From NCBI GenBank assembly GCA_003149635.1, contig QCWI01000014.1:42835-106834 (forward strand): DNA of 64,000 bases, read 5' to 3'. Below are positions 20,887 through 30,124 of this stretch, one piece after another; the first letter of the stretch is position 1; each line of letters starts with the position of its first letter. The notes below the pieces were generated by a model that was not told the origin of the DNA, did not search any database, and saw only the letters and a list, made by a program, of their open reading frames with translations. The translations under genes were made by a program, and so were the position numbers. The stretch is from Fluviicola sp. XM-24bin1 (lineage in GTDB: Bacteria; Bacteroidota; Bacteroidia; Flavobacteriales_D; Crocinitomicaceae).

Positions 20887-22386
20887 TTATGAAAGCACGG
20901 AAACATGCACTTCGTCAGAATCATCGTCCTTATTCGAACGCTTCAAACGCGGAACAAAGAACAAGAGAACGAATCCGATGATAAAGAAAATCGCTACTGA
21001 AATCACCGATGAACGCAAGGAACCGGTGAGCATCTCGAACATTCCGAAGGCAAATGTCCCGAGTACAATTCCGATCTTCTCAGTAACATCAAAGAACGAG
21101 AAGTAGCTTGCGTGATCTTCTGTTTCTGGTAGGAACTTGGAGTACGTGGAGCGTGATAAAGCTTGAACTCCACCCATTACCAATCCAACCGTTGCCGCTA
21201 GGAAATAGAACTGGAACGGAGTCGTTACGAAATATGCTGCGACACAGACACCAATCCAGATCATCACCGAAAGACCAAGTGTTGGAACATTCCCTAACCT
21301 GCCAGACAATCGCGACATTAAGAAGGCTCCTCCAGCTCCAAGAATTTGAATCAGAAGAATCGCGATAATCAATCCCGTATCTCCGCCTGCTGGCCCCCAA
21401 TCCACCTCTTTCTTAGCGAAAAGAACGGCCATTAGCATTACTGTTTGAACTCCTGTATTGTAGAAGAAGAACGCCAATAAGAATCGTTTCAAGCGCTTCG
21501 TTTTCTTGAATTCGTTGAAGACTATTTTCAGCTCCTTGAATCCTTTGCTGAGAACACCTTTTTCCTTCTTCTTTCCGTACGGATTGTTCGGTAAGACACG
21601 ATATGTTATCTGACTGAATCCCAGCCACCAAAGACCAACGAGGATAAAGCAATACTTTGTGTATTCACCTCCGAGCCCCATGATGATCGCCAAACAGATC
21701 ACCAACAAAATCATACTTCCGAAATACCCCATGGAAAAACCACGTGCAGAAATCCTGTCGTGATCTTTAGGTTCGGCAATTTCAGGTAGATAGGCATTGT
21801 AGAATACCAAACTGTTCCAGAATCCAATACTAGCGAGGAAAATGGACAACATTCCTAATTCAATTGGTGCATTGGCAAATCCAACCAATGAGATACAGGC
21901 CAATGCTCCCAAGTAGCAGAAAAACTGCATGAAGCGCTTCTTATTTCCTGAGAAATCTGCCACCCCAGATAACATTGGTGACAATACCGAAACGACTAGG
22001 AAGGATGCCGATAATACATAGGACATCAACACGGAATTCGAAACTTCTGCACCGAAGAATTCAACTGTAGCATTGGCTACGTCAAATCCAGACGGAATTG
22101 CATCATATTGTGCTTCGGTAATTCCGAGCGTATCGATAGCGTAATCATGTTCCGTAACGCGGGAAAGATCGTAATCGAAGTTCGTCGCCTTCTCTGCCTC
22201 CACTCTGGCGTCCAGCGCCGAGATCTGTTCATCGCTGATATTTACTTTATCAACGATGTAGCGTTTTGTGGTAACGTTGTCGTAAAAAATGGGGAAGATT
22301 GCGGAGGAAATCACCAAGTTATACACTGAATTGGCCCAGTCGTACATGACCCAGCCTCTGATGATTTTCTTATTTCCTTTCTCCAT
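20887..22386 (-). CDS. MFS permease, Atg22/UMF1-like
   Basis: A 499-residue major facilitator with about twelve membrane helices. The N-terminus IIRGWVMYDWANSVYNLVI is the signature of the UMF1/Atg22-like branch, whose eukaryotic member exports amino acids from the vacuole. An unusually long outer loop of about 75 residues (about 38-113) separates the first two helices. It lies seven bases after an AlaDH/saccharopine-dehydrogenase-like gene and is the last gene of a four-gene operon, which makes amino-acid-related transport possible; substrate is not known. Confidence 0.85.
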   Translation of the reverse strand: MEKGNKKIIRGWVMYDWANSVYNLVISSAIFPIFYDNVTTKRYIVDKVNISDEQISALDARVEAEKATNFDYDLSRVTEHDYAIDTLGITEAQYDAIPSGFDVANATVEFFGAEVSNSVLMSYVLSASFLVVSVLSPMLSGVADFSGNKKRFMQFFCYLGALACISLVGFANAPIELGMLSIFLASIGFWNSLVFYNAYLPEIAEPKDHDRISARGFSMGYFGSMILLVICLAIIMGLGGEYTKYCFILVGLWWLGFSQITYRVLPNNPYGKKKEKGVLSKGFKELKIVFNEFKKTKRLKRFLLAFFFYNTGVQTVMLMAVLFAKKEVDWGPAGGDTGLIIAILLIQILGAGGAFLMSRLSGRLGNVPTLGLSVMIWIGVCVAAYFVTTPFQFYFLAATVGLVMGGVQALSRSTYSKFLPETEDHASYFSFFDVTEKIGIVLGTFAFGMFEMLTGSLRSSVISVAIFFIIGFVLLFFVPRLKRSNKDDDSDEVHVSVLS

Positions 22387-22392
22387 GGTAGT

Positions 22393-23613
22393 TTATTCGG
22401 TTCCGGCTAAATAGCCCTCCAAATATGAGAAATATTCTGTTAACCCACCATCAAGAGTTGTTTCGCTTGCGCGGGCAATGATTTTATTGGAATCATCACC
22501 TAACAAATGAGGGATCACTTGTTTGATCAATTCGTTTCCAAAATCTTCAGATGCATCCAACGGCAATTCACAAGGCAAATTATCCACGGCCATCACAGCG
22601 ATTACGCCGTCATCCATGAAGTTTCCTTCACTTTCCGTATGCGGATTGTATCCGTAAATAGGCTCACTAATTTTACTTGGACGAATCGTACATGCTACCG
22701 CACAATCAATATCACACGAAATATCAGCAACTACGGACAATCGTACATCTTTTGCTTTCAAATCTTCTCGGGTGATGATAAAATCGGCTTGATCACTCCA
22801 GTAATGACATGGAATGTACATATCCGCATGGCTCAAGAAGCGAGAGAATGTTGATTTGTATGAAGTTGGATCACTGTAAAACCCACCTTTGTCGAATGCA
22901 CCTCCATCGCGTTTTGCGTAATAATCGCTTACATCCAAATGCGTAAATACCGGCCCATCGAATTCTTGCGTTATGAATGCTTCTGGATCTACCTCTTTGA
23001 TTGGCAATTCAGCTAAGATTTCACGTGCTCCGTGGCCTACTCTTCCGAACCCAGTTAGAACGATTTTTGCATTCTTTGGAAGTTGTACCTTTTTCAATTC
23101 TTCCTCCACTTCTTTTCGATCGCGGCATTGGTGTGCTGGCTTCAACTCGTAAAGTCCGTGCTTCAATCCAAAGGTTAGGAACCCGTTGTAACATCCTACA
23201 ATTCCAGCGTAACGGCCAAATCCAAGGATTCTTTTGTTAGATGTGTCCTTGAGAACTTCATAATCAATCAATTGAATTTTCTTATCGATAATTGCCTGAA
23301 GTAAGTCTCTGTTATACGGCTGTTTCTTGATCGTATGGGAGAAGAACATGAACTTCTTGTTGGGAATCAAGTCTTCGATATTCACTTCTTTCACTCCGAT
23401 GATCACATCGCAATCGCTTAAATCTTCCGACATGGGAATGCCCGCAGCAATGTATTCTTGATCCGAATAAGCTCTAATTGGGCTCGGTTGCACTAAAATC
23501 TCCAAGTTTGGGTATTCTTCCAACAAAGCTTTGCATTGACTTGGCGTCAAAGGCACGCGTTTGTCTGGCGGTACCTTTCCCTCTCTGATAATTCCCAATT
23601 TCAAAGTATTCAT
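22393..23613 (-). CDS. NAD(P)-dependent dehydrogenase, alanine/saccharopine dehydrogenase-like
   Basis: A 406-residue protein with an N-terminal alanine dehydrogenase/PNT catalytic domain (LKLGIIREGKVPPDKRVPLTPSQC, about 4-27) and a Rossmann NAD(P)-binding site (IVLTGFGRVGHGAREIL, about 190-206). The overall layout fits Bacteroidota proteins annotated as saccharopine dehydrogenase (NAD+, L-lysine-forming) or alanine dehydrogenase. Which of these reactions it catalyses cannot be settled from sequence by eye. It sits between kdsC (seven bases) and the MFS gene (six bases) in one operon. Confidence 0.8.
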   Translation of the reverse strand: MNTLKLGIIREGKVPPDKRVPLTPSQCKALLEEYPNLEILVQPSPIRAYSDQEYIAAGIPMSEDLSDCDVIIGVKEVNIEDLIPNKKFMFFSHTIKKQPYNRDLLQAIIDKKIQLIDYEVLKDTSNKRILGFGRYAGIVGCYNGFLTFGLKHGLYELKPAHQCRDRKEVEEELKKVQLPKNAKIVLTGFGRVGHGAREILAELPIKEVDPEAFITQEFDGPVFTHLDVSDYYAKRDGGAFDKGGFYSDPTSYKSTFSRFLSHADMYIPCHYWSDQADFIITREDLKAKDVRLSVVADISCDIDCAVACTIRPSKISEPIYGYNPHTESEGNFMDDGVIAVMAVDNLPCELPLDASEDFGNELIKQVIPHLLGDDSNKIIARASETTLDGGLTEYFSYLEGYLAGTE

Positions 23614-23620
23614 GCAGTAG

Positions 23621-24307
23621 TTATTTCAATCGTTCTTCTAATAAGTATTCATCCACAAATTCGCGAATGGCTCCACGCCCTCCATTTGCACTCAGCACAA
23701 GGTCTACCTTGTTTTTAACAGTTGGAACAGCGTCGGCAGGACAAGCTGAGAAACCGCAAACCTCAAAAATTTCGAGGTCGTTGATGTCATCACCAATCAT
23801 TGCCACTTGGTTCAGGTCGATATCTAAAGATGCACAAATATTGCGTAAACGCGTTAATTTTGACTCTTTATTTACCGAACAGTGTTGAATTCCTAACATA
23901 TCAGCTCTCCGCTTTACCGCCGTTTCCGAGAAACCAGACGAAATAATCCCGACTTGGAAGCCTCCTTTTGTCAGCTGCGCGATGGCCATTCCATCTTTCG
24001 CATCGAACTTTTTAATATGATCGCCTTCGTCCGAGAAGTACAAACCTCCATCCGTCATTACACCGTCGACATCCAAGATCAATAATTGAATTGATTCGAG
24101 ACGTTTCTTTAGCTCTCGAGATGGAAAGGTATGTTTGAACAGCAAGGCTGATAAATCCACTTCGTATTCTTCCGCGATGGCCTCCAGGTCGTAGATGGAT
24201 AAATCATTCGGATGATCTACATCCAATTCATCCAGAAAGTCCACGTAATCAAGCCCGTGACGTTCGCAAATCCCTTTGATATTTTGTTCGAGGAAGATCA
24301 TCAGCAT
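23621..24307 (-). CDS. HAD phosphatase, KdsC-like, with N-terminal extension
   Basis: A 228-residue HAD enzyme. The catalytic motif LILDVDGVMTDGGLYFSDEG lies at about 75-94, motif II (IISSG) follows, and motif III/IV is GDDINDLEIF near 171. These match KDO-8-phosphate phosphatase, which makes KDO for lipopolysaccharide; related nonulosonate or acylneuraminate phosphatases are possible. KdsC is normally about 170-190 residues: the extra about 65 N-terminal residues look like a small helical domain (LEQNIKGICERHGLDYVDF) resembling a helix-turn-helix fold. The start at 24307 abuts the upstream stop; an ATG at 24301 is equally good. Confidence 0.82.
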   Translation of the reverse strand: MLMIFLEQNIKGICERHGLDYVDFLDELDVDHPNDLSIYDLEAIAEEYEVDLSALLFKHTFPSRELKKRLESIQLLILDVDGVMTDGGLYFSDEGDHIKKFDAKDGMAIAQLTKGGFQVGIISSGFSETAVKRRADMLGIQHCSVNKESKLTRLRNICASLDIDLNQVAMIGDDINDLEIFEVCGFSACPADAVPTVKNKVDLVLSANGGRGAIREFVDEYLLEERLK

Positions 24308-24691
24308 CTACAATTTTGGTCGGAATAAGGGTTTGAAATTCTTATCCGCAATGACCAATGAAACACGTTCGTCATGAAAGACGCGCACTTGCAGTCGTTC
24401 CTGAAGTGTATCTAGCGAACGAAGATCTTCAAAAGTTAAATCTGAGGGATCCGTTAAGCCGGTGGAAATTAAAAGTAAATCGTAGCCGTCATTCGTTCTT
24501 TTCAAGCGAACATCTTGAGGTTCACCTGTCATGAGCGAATCCTTTTTCCAAAATTCTACGATGCTTTTAGCGAGTTTGTAATCTTTCTTGTCGGCAAAGT
24601 GCACCGTGAATTCTCCTCCCGTAACCTGAGAATCTGAGGAGTCGGTACAACCAATTACAAATAGTATAGCCAGAGAAAGTAAAATCCGCAT
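24308..24691 (-). CDS. Small lipoprotein of unknown function
   Basis: A 127-residue protein with a lipoprotein signal (LAILFVIGC, Cys at about 15), followed by a Ser-rich linker and an alpha/beta domain with no recognised family. It is the first gene of the operon leading into the KdsC-like, AlaDH-like and MFS genes, and its stop codon abuts the next start. Probably anchored to the outer or inner membrane facing the periplasm. Confidence 0.75.
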   Translation of the reverse strand: MRILLSLAILFVIGCTDSSDSQVTGGEFTVHFADKKDYKLAKSIVEFWKKDSLMTGEPQDVRLKRTNDGYDLLLISTGLTDPSDLTFEDLRSLDTLQERLQVRVFHDERVSLVIADKNFKPLFRPKL

Positions 24692-24824
24692 AGTCGATTA
24701 CGGTGTTAAGAGGGCAAATATAGCCATTTCAAAGCATCTGTAGGCGCTATTTCGAGATCAGATTTACACAATCTCATGTGATAATAAACAGATTGATTAT
24801 TTTCATCGGAAATAGTGATTTTTC

Positions 24825-25670
24825 ATGCATTTGATCGAAGAAAAGAACGTCGTTTATACAGGAGCAGACAATCGTGAAAGCTTTTACGACATTACCATTC
24901 CGGAGAATTGGAATAGAAAGTTGATCGTTTTCGTTCATGGATACATGGGCTTCAAAGATTGGGGTTGCTGGCACCTTACGGGGCAATTTTTTGTTGATAA
25001 CTCGTACGGTTTCGTGAAGTACAATGTGAGCCATAATGGAGGCACTACGTCCAACCCGATCGACTTCCCCGATACAGAGGCTTTTTCTAAGAATTCGTAT
25101 TCGAAAGAACTGGAGGATTTTGAGAGGGTGATTGAGACGCTAAACTCAAGAATTCAGTCCGCTGAGGCTCTCGAAGCGGATGATTTTGAGATTTATACGA
25201 TTGGTCATTCAAGAGGCGGCGGAATTGTGGCACTTCAATCTGGACATCCGAAAGTGGCGAAATGGGCGTCGTGGGCGGGAATCTCTTCCATCGAGAAACG
25301 TTTTCCTTCGGGAGAGGCTTTGGAGAAATGGAAGAATGAAACGTATCGATATGTGAAAAACGGTCGCACAAAACAGGATTTACCGCATCATTTCGATCAA
25401 TATTTGGACTTCGAAATGAACAGGGATCGCTTGAATATTCAGCTGCATTGCGAACAAAACGAAAAACCTTGCTTGATTTTGCATGGTCGGGATGATACTT
25501 CCGTTCTTCTTTTGGAGGGAGAAAACCTTTCGAATTGGACGGGCACTCCCCTGGTAATTATTGATAATGCGCAACACACGTTCAATGCTTCGCATCCTTG
25601 GGATGAGGCGAAAATGCCAGCGGAATTAGAGGAAACATGTCGACAAACTTTGTTATTTTTCGAATCATGA
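24825..25670 (+). CDS. Alpha/beta hydrolase
   Basis: A 281-residue alpha/beta hydrolase. The oxyanion region is IVFVHGYMGFKDWG (about 33-46), the nucleophile elbow is GHSRGGG with Ser at about residue 129, an acidic residue lies in LHGRDDTSVLL (about 221-231), and the catalytic His is in NAQHTFNASHPW near 250. No signal peptide, so cytoplasmic. The closest relatives are likely dienelactone hydrolase/acyl-peptidase-like proteins of Bacteroidota; substrate unknown. Its TGA overlaps the ATG of the following TerB-like gene. Confidence 0.88.
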   Translation: MHLIEEKNVVYTGADNRESFYDITIPENWNRKLIVFVHGYMGFKDWGCWHLTGQFFVDNSYGFVKYNVSHNGGTTSNPIDFPDTEAFSKNSYSKELEDFERVIETLNSRIQSAEALEADDFEIYTIGHSRGGGIVALQSGHPKVAKWASWAGISSIEKRFPSGEALEKWKNETYRYVKNGRTKQDLPHHFDQYLDFEMNRDRLNIQLHCEQNEKPCLILHGRDDTSVLLLEGENLSNWTGTPLVIIDNAQHTFNASHPWDEAKMPAELEETCRQTLLFFES

Positions 25671-26071
25671 ACGATTCTCTGAAGGAAAAACTGAGCCTGC
25701 TTTCTGAATTAATCAAACTTGCCAAAGCAGATAAAAATTTACGAACCGCTGAATTTGAATTCTTACACGCTATAGCTAAACAACTAGAGGTCAGCGATGA
25801 AGACTTCAAACGCTTGTTTGATGAATATATTGAATTCACACCGCCCAAAAACGAAATGGATCGTATTGTTCAGTTCCAGCGATTGGTTTTGATGATGAAT
25901 GTAGATCAGCACGTTTCCGAAGAAGAATTGCTTCACATCCGCCAAATTGGAATCCGAATGGGCTTGGCTCCGCGCGCAACAGACGAAGTCCTGAAAGCAA
26001 TGAAGGAGCACGAAAATGGCATGCTACCACCCGATAAGTTGATTTCGATTTTTAAGACGTTCCATAATTAG
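25667..26071 (+). CDS. TerB-like helical protein
   Basis: A 134-residue all-helical protein starting at the ATG at 25667, which overlaps the hydrolase stop (ATGA); a longer start at 25637 exists but would overlap more and adds an unlikely N-terminus. The pattern LLSELIKLAKADKNLRTAEFEFLHAIAKQL, with a repeated acidic turn later (DQHVSEEELLHI), resembles the tellurite-resistance TerB/DjlA N-terminal fold, in which paired helices carry acidic metal-binding turns. Function in this organism unknown. Confidence 0.72.
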   Translation: MNDSLKEKLSLLSELIKLAKADKNLRTAEFEFLHAIAKQLEVSDEDFKRLFDEYIEFTPPKNEMDRIVQFQRLVLMMNVDQHVSEEELLHIRQIGIRMGLAPRATDEVLKAMKEHENGMLPPDKLISIFKTFHN

Positions 26072-26165
26072 ATAAAAGACCGCTGCGCTGAAAGAAGAAA
26101 GATCGCTGCGCTTAAAGAAAAAAGATAAAAGACCGCTTCGCTCAAAGAGGAAAGAGAAAAGACCT
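26071..26165. repeat. Tandem short repeats of the GACCGCTGCGCTcAAAGA family
   Basis: Directly after the TerB-like gene, three imperfect copies of a unit of about 30 bp occur (near 26074, 26100 and 26127), each with a core like GACCGCTGCGCT followed by purine-rich AAAGA(G)GAAAG. The same core is found at 51619-51639 and inverted at 51745-51765, so this is a dispersed intergenic repeat family. Confidence 0.7.
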
Positions 26166-26227
26166 ATTAGCGAAAAGTAGAAAGCTGAAGGGTTCTTTCA
26201 GCCTTTTGCTTTCAGCCTTTCGCCAAC

Positions 26228-27460
26228 TCAAGCTTTCTCCAAATTAAAAATCGTGATCTCTGGCCAGATGCCGATGCGCCCGGGGTATCCGATAAATCCA
26301 AATCCGCGATTTACGTACAGGTATTGATCTTTCTCCTCGTACAAGCCCGCCCATCGTTTGTAGCGATACTTCACCGGAGACCATTTCACCCAACCTGGAA
26401 TTTCAATTCCCATTTGACTTCCGTGCGTGTGCCCTGAGAGCGTCAGGTTCACGTGCACATCATGATCCATCACTTTTAAATCCCAATGATCAGGATCGTG
26501 CGACATCAAAATTTTGAACTCATCTGCTTGTACGTTTTCAATGGCTTTGTCAAAATCTCCGTATTTCGGAAATCCTCCTCCGCCCCAGTTTTCAACTCCG
26601 ACAAGATTGATACGCTCTCCATTTACTTCCAACTGACGCGATTCATTGTTCAATAAATCAAATCCCAATCGCTTGTATCGCTCTTGAACTTCCAGAATAT
26701 TGTTCTTTTTATCTGCCTCAGAATCCCATTTCACGTACTCACCGTAATCGTGGTTTCCCATTACAGCGTACATACCTAATGGAGCCTTTAATTCTTCCTT
26801 GAAGATATCTACATAATCATCAATCTCGTAGGCAAAATTGTTCACCAAATCTCCTGTAAGCAGAATCATGTCGGGTTTATAGCTCATGAGATCCTGTAAC
26901 GCTTCTCTAACTGCACCAGGATTGTCCAAGCTCCCAGAATGAATATCGGACAATTGAGCAATGCGCAATCCATTGAAGGACTCTGGTAGATCTTTAAACG
27001 TAAGTTTTTGCTTCCAAACTTTATAGCTATATCGGCCTTTCAAAGTACCGTACAAAATCCCGGAGAAAGGGATCGCAGCAGCTACGAGACCGAGGTTGGT
27101 AATGAATTTTCTTCGGCTTTCAAAGGAGACGGATTCATCGGAAATGGCACTCTCTATTGGCCAGAGAATCAATCGATACGCATCATTGGCAAACAGGAAA
27201 ACGATGAGAATCAATTTGGCAATCAGAAACGACATCGTTACTCCCATGAATAAATTCGATGCGACACTCGCTTTTCCATAATTCGGGCGAAACTGATAAT
27301 TCATGATGAACAGTGTCGTAATTTCCCATACGATCATGAATCCGAGGAAAAGCTTCCAAATCAATCCCCATTGACCATCGCCAAAGTTATTCCAGGTTGC
27401 GAATACTACATAACTGTTCAATGTTAGAATGAGAACAGAGAAAAAAACTATAAACGCCAT
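26228..27460 (-). CDS. Membrane-anchored metallophosphoesterase
   Basis: A 410-residue protein with four hydrophobic segments in the first about 145 residues, then a calcineurin-like metallophosphoesterase domain on one side of the membrane. The metal-binding motifs are all present: LSDIHSG (about 170-176), GDLVNN (about 203-208), GNHDYGE (about 236-242), a His near MSHDPDHW and finally SGHTHGSQMG (about 344-353). This is the YkuE/YaeI-like group, some members of which act on UDP-linked lipids or phosphodiesters; the substrate here is unknown. It is transcribed divergently from the T9SS gene that follows. Confidence 0.9.
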   Translation of the reverse strand: MAFIVFFSVLILTLNSYVVFATWNNFGDGQWGLIWKLFLGFMIVWEITTLFIMNYQFRPNYGKASVASNLFMGVTMSFLIAKLILIVFLFANDAYRLILWPIESAISDESVSFESRRKFITNLGLVAAAIPFSGILYGTLKGRYSYKVWKQKLTFKDLPESFNGLRIAQLSDIHSGSLDNPGAVREALQDLMSYKPDMILLTGDLVNNFAYEIDDYVDIFKEELKAPLGMYAVMGNHDYGEYVKWDSEADKKNNILEVQERYKRLGFDLLNNESRQLEVNGERINLVGVENWGGGGFPKYGDFDKAIENVQADEFKILMSHDPDHWDLKVMDHDVHVNLTLSGHTHGSQMGIEIPGWVKWSPVKYRYKRWAGLYEEKDQYLYVNRGFGFIGYPGRIGIWPEITIFNLEKA

Positions 27461-27656
27461 TGATTGCTTAATTGGTTATTTCAACCAAAAGTGAATATTC
27501 AGTTCTGAATTATCAAGTAATCAACATAAGCAAACATAGTCTTGCAATTCATACCAATGAGTAAATAGAAGGATTTGAAGGCAATCAAAAATTGTTAAAA
27601 TATCGGAAGCAAGCGTATGTGAAAGAATCGTCGTACATTGGTAATAAATGGAATTC

Positions 27657-28547
27657 ATGAGATTGCAACTGATTTTTATTATTCTCTCGGCCGTCTCCTA
27701 TTCCTTTGGGCAAGCCGATTATTTCAGTGGTAATCCTGAATGGAACCAATCTTCATCTTGCACGATTGATGGCTGCGTTGATTACCGCGATTTTGTTTAT
27801 TATATAAATGGCGATTCCACTATCAATACTCAAACGTACAAGAAGTTCTACAAGCGCGGTCAATCCATTAAGACTGATGGGCCATTAGGCCCAGAGTGTG
27901 GCCCGAGTACAACCTATGATGCATTGGCGCATCTCGTTCGACAGGACGGTTATCAAGTGTATCTCTGGAATGGAACTAATGACACCTTGTTGTATGATTA
28001 CGGCATTTCCTTGGGCGACACTTTTCCCGTTGCATATAACGTTTGCGATCGATACATCGTTTTGGATAGTGTGGAGCAAATCACATTCGGCGGACAATTG
28101 CGCAACAAGTATTATTTCACCGAAACGACGACTGGATCCTTTAGCAACATGATTGAAGGTCTCGGTTGGCCCGGAGGATTCTTCGAACCTACTTGCGAGC
28201 AGCCCAATTGCGGATATCAATTCAACTGTTTCAGTTTAGATGGTCAGGTTCTTCTAGGTACTAATTGCTTTTTCGAAGCTGGAATTGAAGAATCCGAAGC
28301 TGCTTTGCTCTTAAACATTCGTCCGAACCCAGTGAAAAGTAAGTTACGTTTTGAAGTTCCTGAAGACAAAGTTCTAGAGCAAATCTTCATTTCCAATTCT
28401 GAAGGAAAACGAGTGGAAACTATTGAGTACAGCGGGGGCACTGGAAAAGGCTCCTGCAAAGTAGATCATTTGACTCCCGGTATTTACTACTTCCGCTTCC
28501 ATTTTGAGAATGGTCACGATTATCAGACCAAGATCGTGAAGATATGA
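27657..28547 (+). CDS. Secreted protein with T9SS type A sorting domain
   Basis: The product (296 residues from the ATG at 27657, or 299 from 27648) has a signal peptide ending in SYSFGQ, a Cys-rich middle domain of unknown function and a C-terminal T9SS sorting domain of about 75 residues. The sorting domain starts with NIRPNPVKSKLRFEV and ends with TPGIYYFRFHF and KIVKI. Such domains send proteins through the type IX secretion system to the cell surface. An extra copy of a similar C-terminal tail follows immediately downstream. Confidence 0.85.
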   Translation: MRLQLIFIILSAVSYSFGQADYFSGNPEWNQSSSCTIDGCVDYRDFVYYINGDSTINTQTYKKFYKRGQSIKTDGPLGPECGPSTTYDALAHLVRQDGYQVYLWNGTNDTLLYDYGISLGDTFPVAYNVCDRYIVLDSVEQITFGGQLRNKYYFTETTTGSFSNMIEGLGWPGGFFEPTCEQPNCGYQFNCFSLDGQVLLGTNCFFEAGIEESEAALLLNIRPNPVKSKLRFEVPEDKVLEQIFISNSEGKRVETIEYSGGTGKGSCKVDHLTPGIYYFRFHFENGHDYQTKIVKI

Positions 28548-28555
28548 GCACTTGA

Positions 28556-28642
28556 CCCGAAGATTTATCTCCCGGGATTTACTTCTTTAATTTCACCTTT
28601 GAGGACGGCACAGAAATTGAAAAGAAAATCGTCAAATTGTAG
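28556..28642 (+). pseudogene. Orphan 3' tail of a T9SS sorting domain
   Basis: Nine bases after the T9SS gene, in another frame, 28 codons read PEDLSPGIYFFNFTFEDG and then end with KKIVKL and a TAG. This closely parallels the last residues of the upstream gene (DHLTPGIYYFRFHFENG...KIVKI). There is no start or other coding sequence for it. It is the remnant of a second, similar gene after deletion, or of a partial duplication. Confidence 0.75.
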
Positions 28643-28764
28643 ATACCTTCATTCGCGCTGCATCCATTGTTAACTCTATTGTTCCGTTCGTTGATGTAAT
28701 ATTAACAATAGAAGTATCCACTCAATTTAATTTTTGCCTAATTTCGCTGCCCAAATTTGTAAAA

Positions 28765-29190
28765 TTGAGCTCAGAAAATTACCCTTTGATTGGTCGTGCT
28801 GAGAGCGTTAGCTTTCCAGAATTGTCTTTGGATTCAATCGAAGCTAAAGTAGATACTGGTGCTTACACTTCAAGCATTCATTGCCATTCGGTGGTCGCAG
28901 ATGGCGAGAAAGTACACTGTATTTTTTTGGATCCCAGTCATCCTCATTATACCGGGGAGACCTTGACTTTCAAAGTTAAAAAGAAGGTGAAAGTTCGAAG
29001 CTCAAACGGAATACAGGAAGAACGTATCATGATCACAACGAAAGTCACACTTTTAGACCAAACTTTCAAAATTCGCTTGACCTTAAATGATCGTAGCAAT
29101 ATGCGATATCCTGTACTGCTTGGAAGACATTTCTTAAAAAAGAAGTTTCTCGTTGACGTTACTCTAAAGAATCAATCCTTGAAATCATGA
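28765..29190 (+). CDS. RimK-associated ATP-dependent zinc protease-like protein (RimB/DUF785-like)
   Basis: A 141-residue protein starting at TTG. The aspartyl-protease-like motif [14 protein letters not shown] (about 28-41) and the later [18 protein letters not shown] are characteristic of the retropepsin-like/ATP-dependent zinc protease family often encoded next to rimK. RimB of this family is reported to trim or regulate poly-glutamate tails made by RimK. Its stop overlaps the rimK start by four bases, which supports a joint role. The TTG start is accepted because homology begins within a few residues of it. Confidence 0.85.
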   Translation: MSSENYPLIGRAESVSFPELSLDSIEAKVDTGAYTSSIHCHSVVADGEKVHCIFLDPSHPHYTGETLTFKVKKKVKVRSSNGIQEERIMITTKVTLLDQTFKIRLTLNDRSNMRYPVLLGRHFLKKKFLVDVTLKNQSLKS

Positions 29191-30065
29191 AAATTGTCAT
29201 TTTATCGCGCAATCCAGAATTGTACTCTACAGCTCGTATTAAAGAAGCTGGAGAACAACGTGGTCACGAAATGCTTGTGGTCGATCACACCAAGTGCGAC
29301 ATCTACATTGAGAAGAAAAAACCAATGGTTTTTTACAAAGGGAAACCGTTGAATGACGTGGATGCTGTAATTCCCAGAATTGGCGCTTCGGTCACTTTCT
29401 ATGGAGCTGCAGTAGTGCGTCAATTTGAAATGATGAAAGTCTTTACCTCGCTAGAGTCACAAGCTCTTACACGATCAAGAGACAAACTGCGTTCACTACA
29501 AATTTTATCACGAGCTGGATTGAACTTGCCCAAAACCGCCTTCACCAACTTCTCCAAGAATTCATCTAGAATTTTGGATCAGGTGGGGCCTGATCCTTAC
29601 GTTATTAAACTTTTGGAAGGAACGCAAGGTGTTGGAGTTGTTTTGGCTGAAAACCGAAGTGCTGCGGAATCTGTTTTGGAGGCTTTTCAGGGATTGCAAG
29701 CCAGAGTGATCGTTCAAGAGTTTATCGAAGAGGCAAAGGGTGCTGATATCCGTGCTTTCGTGGTTGACGGTCAGGTTATCGGAGCGATGAAACGTCAAGC
29801 CAAAAAGGGAGAATTTCGATCGAATCTTCACCGTGGTGGAACCGCTGAAATCATTGAATTGAGCGAAGACGAAGAAAAAGCTGCATTGAAGGCGGCACGT
29901 GTTCTGAAATTGGGAATTGCCGGTGTAGACATGCTGCAATCGAAGTCTGGGCCGATGATTATGGAGGTGAATTCATCTCCAGGGCTGGAAGGAATCGAAG
30001 CAGCCACGGGTAGGGATATCGCCCGAGCGATTATTCGTTACGTGGAGGATCATGTGGACGAGTAA
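29187..30065 (+). CDS. rimK: Alpha-L-glutamate ligase RimK
   Basis: A 292-residue ATP-grasp ligase that adds glutamates to the C-terminus of ribosomal protein S6 and can make poly-alpha-glutamate. Family motifs are [19 protein letters not shown] at the N-terminus, [19 protein letters not shown] (about 71-89), the ATP-grasp loop [13 protein letters not shown] (about 140-152), [11 protein letters not shown] (about 188-198) and metal ligands in [13 protein letters not shown] (about 265-277). Length is right for the family. It is coupled to the protease-like partner gene by an ATGA overlap. Confidence 0.95.
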   Translation: MKIVILSRNPELYSTARIKEAGEQRGHEMLVVDHTKCDIYIEKKKPMVFYKGKPLNDVDAVIPRIGASVTFYGAAVVRQFEMMKVFTSLESQALTRSRDKLRSLQILSRAGLNLPKTAFTNFSKNSSRILDQVGPDPYVIKLLEGTQGVGVVLAENRSAAESVLEAFQGLQARVIVQEFIEEAKGADIRAFVVDGQVIGAMKRQAKKGEFRSNLHRGGTAEIIELSEDEEKAALKAARVLKLGIAGVDMLQSKSGPMIMEVNSSPGLEGIEAATGRDIARAIIRYVEDHVDE

Positions 30066-30124
30066 TAAACAGTACGGAGTGGTGAGTCCGGAGTGGTGAA
30101 AGGTTAGTGAGGGGTCAGGATTTC

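Noticed and set aside
26071..26165. CRISPR-like array from short repeats
   Set aside because: Units are degenerate, about 30 bp apart with no unique spacers, and no cas genes are present.
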